A stretch of 64,000 nt of DNA from Ignavibacteriales bacterium. Its GTDB lineage: Bacteria; Bacteroidota; Ignavibacteria; Ignavibacteriales; Ignavibacteriaceae. Positions 62,106-64,000 of the stretch are shown piece by piece. The position numbers and the translations under genes are program-made. The DNA lies in assembly GCA_016707115.1 (NCBI GenBank), contig JADJIH010000001.1:806001-870000 (forward strand). Reading direction: 5' to 3'. Under the pieces are notes generated by a model. The model saw nothing but the letters and a program-made list of their open reading frames with translations. It ran no database searches and was not told where the DNA came from. The stretch's first letter is position 1. Every line of letters begins with the position of its first letter.

Positions 62106-64000
62106 TCAAACTTTATTTTTAATTTCTGATGCAATTTTATCAATAAATTCTGATAAAGCCAAAGAACCCTGATCACCTTCTTTGTGTTTTCTTACAGAAA
62201 CTGAACCGGCTTCTTTTTCCTTTTCTCCAACGATTAACATATAGGAAACTTTTCTCATCTCCCAATCGCGGATTTTGTACCCTATCTTTTCATTTCTTTC
62301 ATCAACTTCATATCTAATTCCAGCTTTTCTTAACTCTTTAGCCACAGAATCAGCATATTCAATATAATTCTGTGAAACAGGTACAATTGCAACCTGAGTT
62401 GGTGCTAACCACAATGGAAATTCTCCGGCATAATGTTCAATCAGAATACCAAAAAATCTTTCTATTGAACCAAGTAAAGCGCGATGAACCATAAAAGGTC
62501 TATGCTCTTTTCCATCTTCTCCAATGTAAGTCATTCCAAATCGTTCCGGCAGATTAAAATCAAACTGGATTGTACTCAATTGCCATTCACGTCCAAGTGC
62601 ATCCTTAATTTTAATATCTATCTTAGGTCCGTAAAATGCACCGCCGCCTTCATCAACCTGGTAAGATAAATTCTCTTTTTCCAAAGCTTTTTTTAATGAA
62701 TCTTCAGCCTTGTGCCACAACTCAGCTTCACCAACAGCTTTTTCCGGCATTGTTGATAAATAATAATTCATCTCAGTAAACCCGAATGAGCCTAGTACAT
62801 ATTTAGCAAATCTTATAACTTCAATAATTTCTGATTCCATTTGATCATCAGTACAGAAAATATGAGCATCATCCTGTGTAAATCCTCTTACACGAAGTAA
62901 TCCGTGCAGTGCACCGCTTTTTTCATAGCGATAAACAGTTCCTAATTCAGCCCAGCGTAATGGTAAATCTCTATAACTACGAAGATGAGTTTTATATATC
63001 ATAATATGAAAAGGACAATTCATCGGCTTGATGTAATAATCCTGATCATCCACTTTCATTCCCGCATACATACTGTCTTTATAAAATCCCAAATGTCCGC
63101 TGGTTTCCCAGAGCCAGCTTTTTCCCATATGCGGAGAATACAATAACTCATATCCATTTTCTAAATGCGCTTTACGCCAGAAGTCTTCAACTTCCAATCT
63201 TATTCTTGCACCTTTAGGATGCCAGTAAATAAGCCCGGCGCCAGCTTCTTCATGCACACTGAATAGATCCAATGCTTTGCCAAGTTTACGATGATCCCTT
63301 TTCTTAGCTTCTTCAAGCATAAAAAGATAATCATCCAGCATTTTCTTTTTAGGAAAAGTTATACCATAAATTCTTTGAAGCTGTTTGTTCTTCTCATCAC
63401 CACGCCAGTAAGAACCAGAGATGTTGAGGAGCTTTACAAATTTAATTTTTCCAGGACTTGGTAGATGAGGTCCACGGCAGAGATCTGTAAACGAACCTTC
63501 TTTATAAATGCTTATCTTTTCTTTTGTCTCATCCATTTCAGAAAGAAGTTCAACTTTATATTGATCTCCTTTTATCTTGAAAAACTCAATTGCTTCCTTC
63601 TGTGATAACTCTTCTCTTTCAAATCTTGTATCAGATTTTGAAAGTGAAATCATTTTATCTTCTATCTGTTTTAAATGGTCTTCTGAAAGCTGGGTATTGA
63701 TATCAATATCGTAGTAGAAACCAGCATCTATCGCAGGACCAACACCAAACTTTGCTTCAGGAAAAATATCCTGAACAGCGTGAGCCATTAAGTGTGAAGA
63801 CGAATGCCAGTAAACTTCTTTACCTTCAGTATCATCAAAAGTTAAAAACTTAACACTTCCATCTTCTGTAATTGCTCTGTGCAAATCTTTAATTGTATCA
63901 TTAAACTTTACAGCAAGAACATCATCAGCCAATCTATTTGAAATAGATTGAGCAATTTGATAACCGGTAATACCGCTATCAAACTCTTTAATTGCACCGT
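62106..64000 (-). CDS. thrS: Threonine-tRNA ligase, 5' end outside the window
   Basis: Class II synthetase with editing activity against Ser-tRNA(Thr). The frame runs off the window edge. Upstream of the first internal start the residues GAIKEFDSGITGYQIAQSIS belong to the N-terminal TGS domain, so perhaps a dozen residues are missing. Next is the editing domain with the zinc-like HSSSHLMAHAVQ and DLCRGPHLPSPG motifs, then the catalytic domain: MNCPFHIMIY supplies a zinc Cys, RYEKSGALHGLLRVRGFTQDD is motif 2 and HRALLGSIERFFGILIEHY is motif 3. The anticodon domain closes the protein. It heads thrS-infC-rpmI-rplT-pheST. Confidence 0.98.
   Translation of the reverse strand, partial: GAIKEFDSGITGYQIAQSISNRLADDVLAVKFNDTIKDLHRAITEDGSVKFLTFDDTEGKEVYWHSSSHLMAHAVQDIFPEAKFGVGPAIDAGFYYDIDINTQLSEDHLKQIEDKMISLSKSDTRFEREELSQKEAIEFFKIKGDQYKVELLSEMDETKEKISIYKEGSFTDLCRGPHLPSPGKIKFVKLLNISGSYWRGDEKNKQLQRIYGITFPKKKMLDDYLFMLEEAKKRDHRKLGKALDLFSVHEEAGAGLIYWHPKGARIRLEVEDFWRKAHLENGYELLYSPHMGKSWLWETSGHLGFYKDSMYAGMKVDDQDYYIKPMNCPFHIMIYKTHLRSYRDLPLRWAELGTVYRYEKSGALHGLLRVRGFTQDDAHIFCTDDQMESEIIEVIRFAKYVLGSFGFTEMNYYLSTMPEKAVGEAELWHKAEDSLKKALEKENLSYQVDEGGGAFYGPKIDIKIKDALGREWQLSTIQFDFNLPERFGMTYIGEDGKEHRPFMVHRALLGSIERFFGILIEHYAGEFPLWLAPTQVAIVPVSQNYIEYADSVAKELRKAGIRYEVDERNEKIGYKIRDWEMRKVSYMLIVGEKEKEAGSVSVRKHKEGDQGSLALSEFIDKIASEIKNKV

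Noticed and set aside
1..64000. CRISPR arrays, tRNA or rRNA genes, prophage or IS elements
   Set aside because: No regularly spaced direct repeats, cloverleaf-like segments, rRNA motifs, transposase or integrase frames were seen. The only repeats are dispersed palindromes.

Overview
The window comes from an AT-rich Gram-negative bacterium of the Fibrobacteres-Chlorobi-Bacteroidetes (FCB) group, most likely the class Ignavibacteria. The main evidence is a 2295-residue surface protein ending in a type IX secretion sorting domain of the YPNPFNPSTTIKF form. Supporting signs are many lipoproteins, a DUF4350/DUF4129/SpoIIM/MoxR/DUF58 membrane cluster, a small Hc1-like histone, and Bacteroidetes-type promoters (TTTG-N20-TAnnTTTG) upstream of glgA and of the gene at 45731. 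The genus is inference. Gene density is high. No tRNA, rRNA, CRISPR array, prophage or transposase was seen.

Layout. 1-6250: the 3' part of an HtrA protease, purB, a lipoprotein peroxiredoxin, a tail-anchored unknown, a Prc-type protease and a convergent unknown. 6400-17200: lysine epsilon-catabolism (Rrf2 regulator plus ALDH7 semialdehyde dehydrogenase, and lysine 6-transaminase) split by the giant T9SS surface gene. 17200-30000: rsmI, then a long minus-strand run. Read in transcription order it is CapA, a frameshifted MFS exporter, dus, a PAP2-like protein, enoyl-CoA hydratase, apt, SpoIIM, a membrane protein, DUF4129, DUF4350, MoxR, DUF58 and RDD. 30000-34600: an Hc1-like protein, an ETF:quinone-type Fe-S membrane oxidoreductase, a hydrolase and an acyl-CoA dehydrogenase (beta-oxidation electron flow). 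34700-36520: a HisA-like protein, a cyclic-nucleotide-binding protein and a universal stress protein.

36600-45560: a minus-strand run of glgA, gmhB, three envelope proteins, glyA, tatC and a polyprenyl synthase. 45700-50800: a SPOR lipoprotein with hutI, then mltG followed by an Ig-like lipoprotein whose N-terminus is encoded by a 23-base homopolymer. 50800-54900: a methyltransferase, a MazEF toxin-antitoxin pair, tsaD/proline dehydrogenase, and coaE. 55000-64000: the classical translation cluster thrS-infC-rpmI-rplT-pheS-pheT, continuing into a coiled-coil protein, zapA, 6S RNA and rny.

Most of the window is housekeeping sequence, and no clear new defence or biosynthetic system is visible. 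The points most worth a second look are: the poly-A tract that controls the frame of a lipoprotein; infC, which appears to start at AUC and is invisible to an ATG/GTG/TTG search; the 6S RNA beside zapA; a single-base frameshift in the MFS gene; inverted repeats likely to be operators of the Rrf2 and MazE regulators; a dispersed family of palindromic intergenic repeats; and the three-module giant surface protein lying between the lysine genes.
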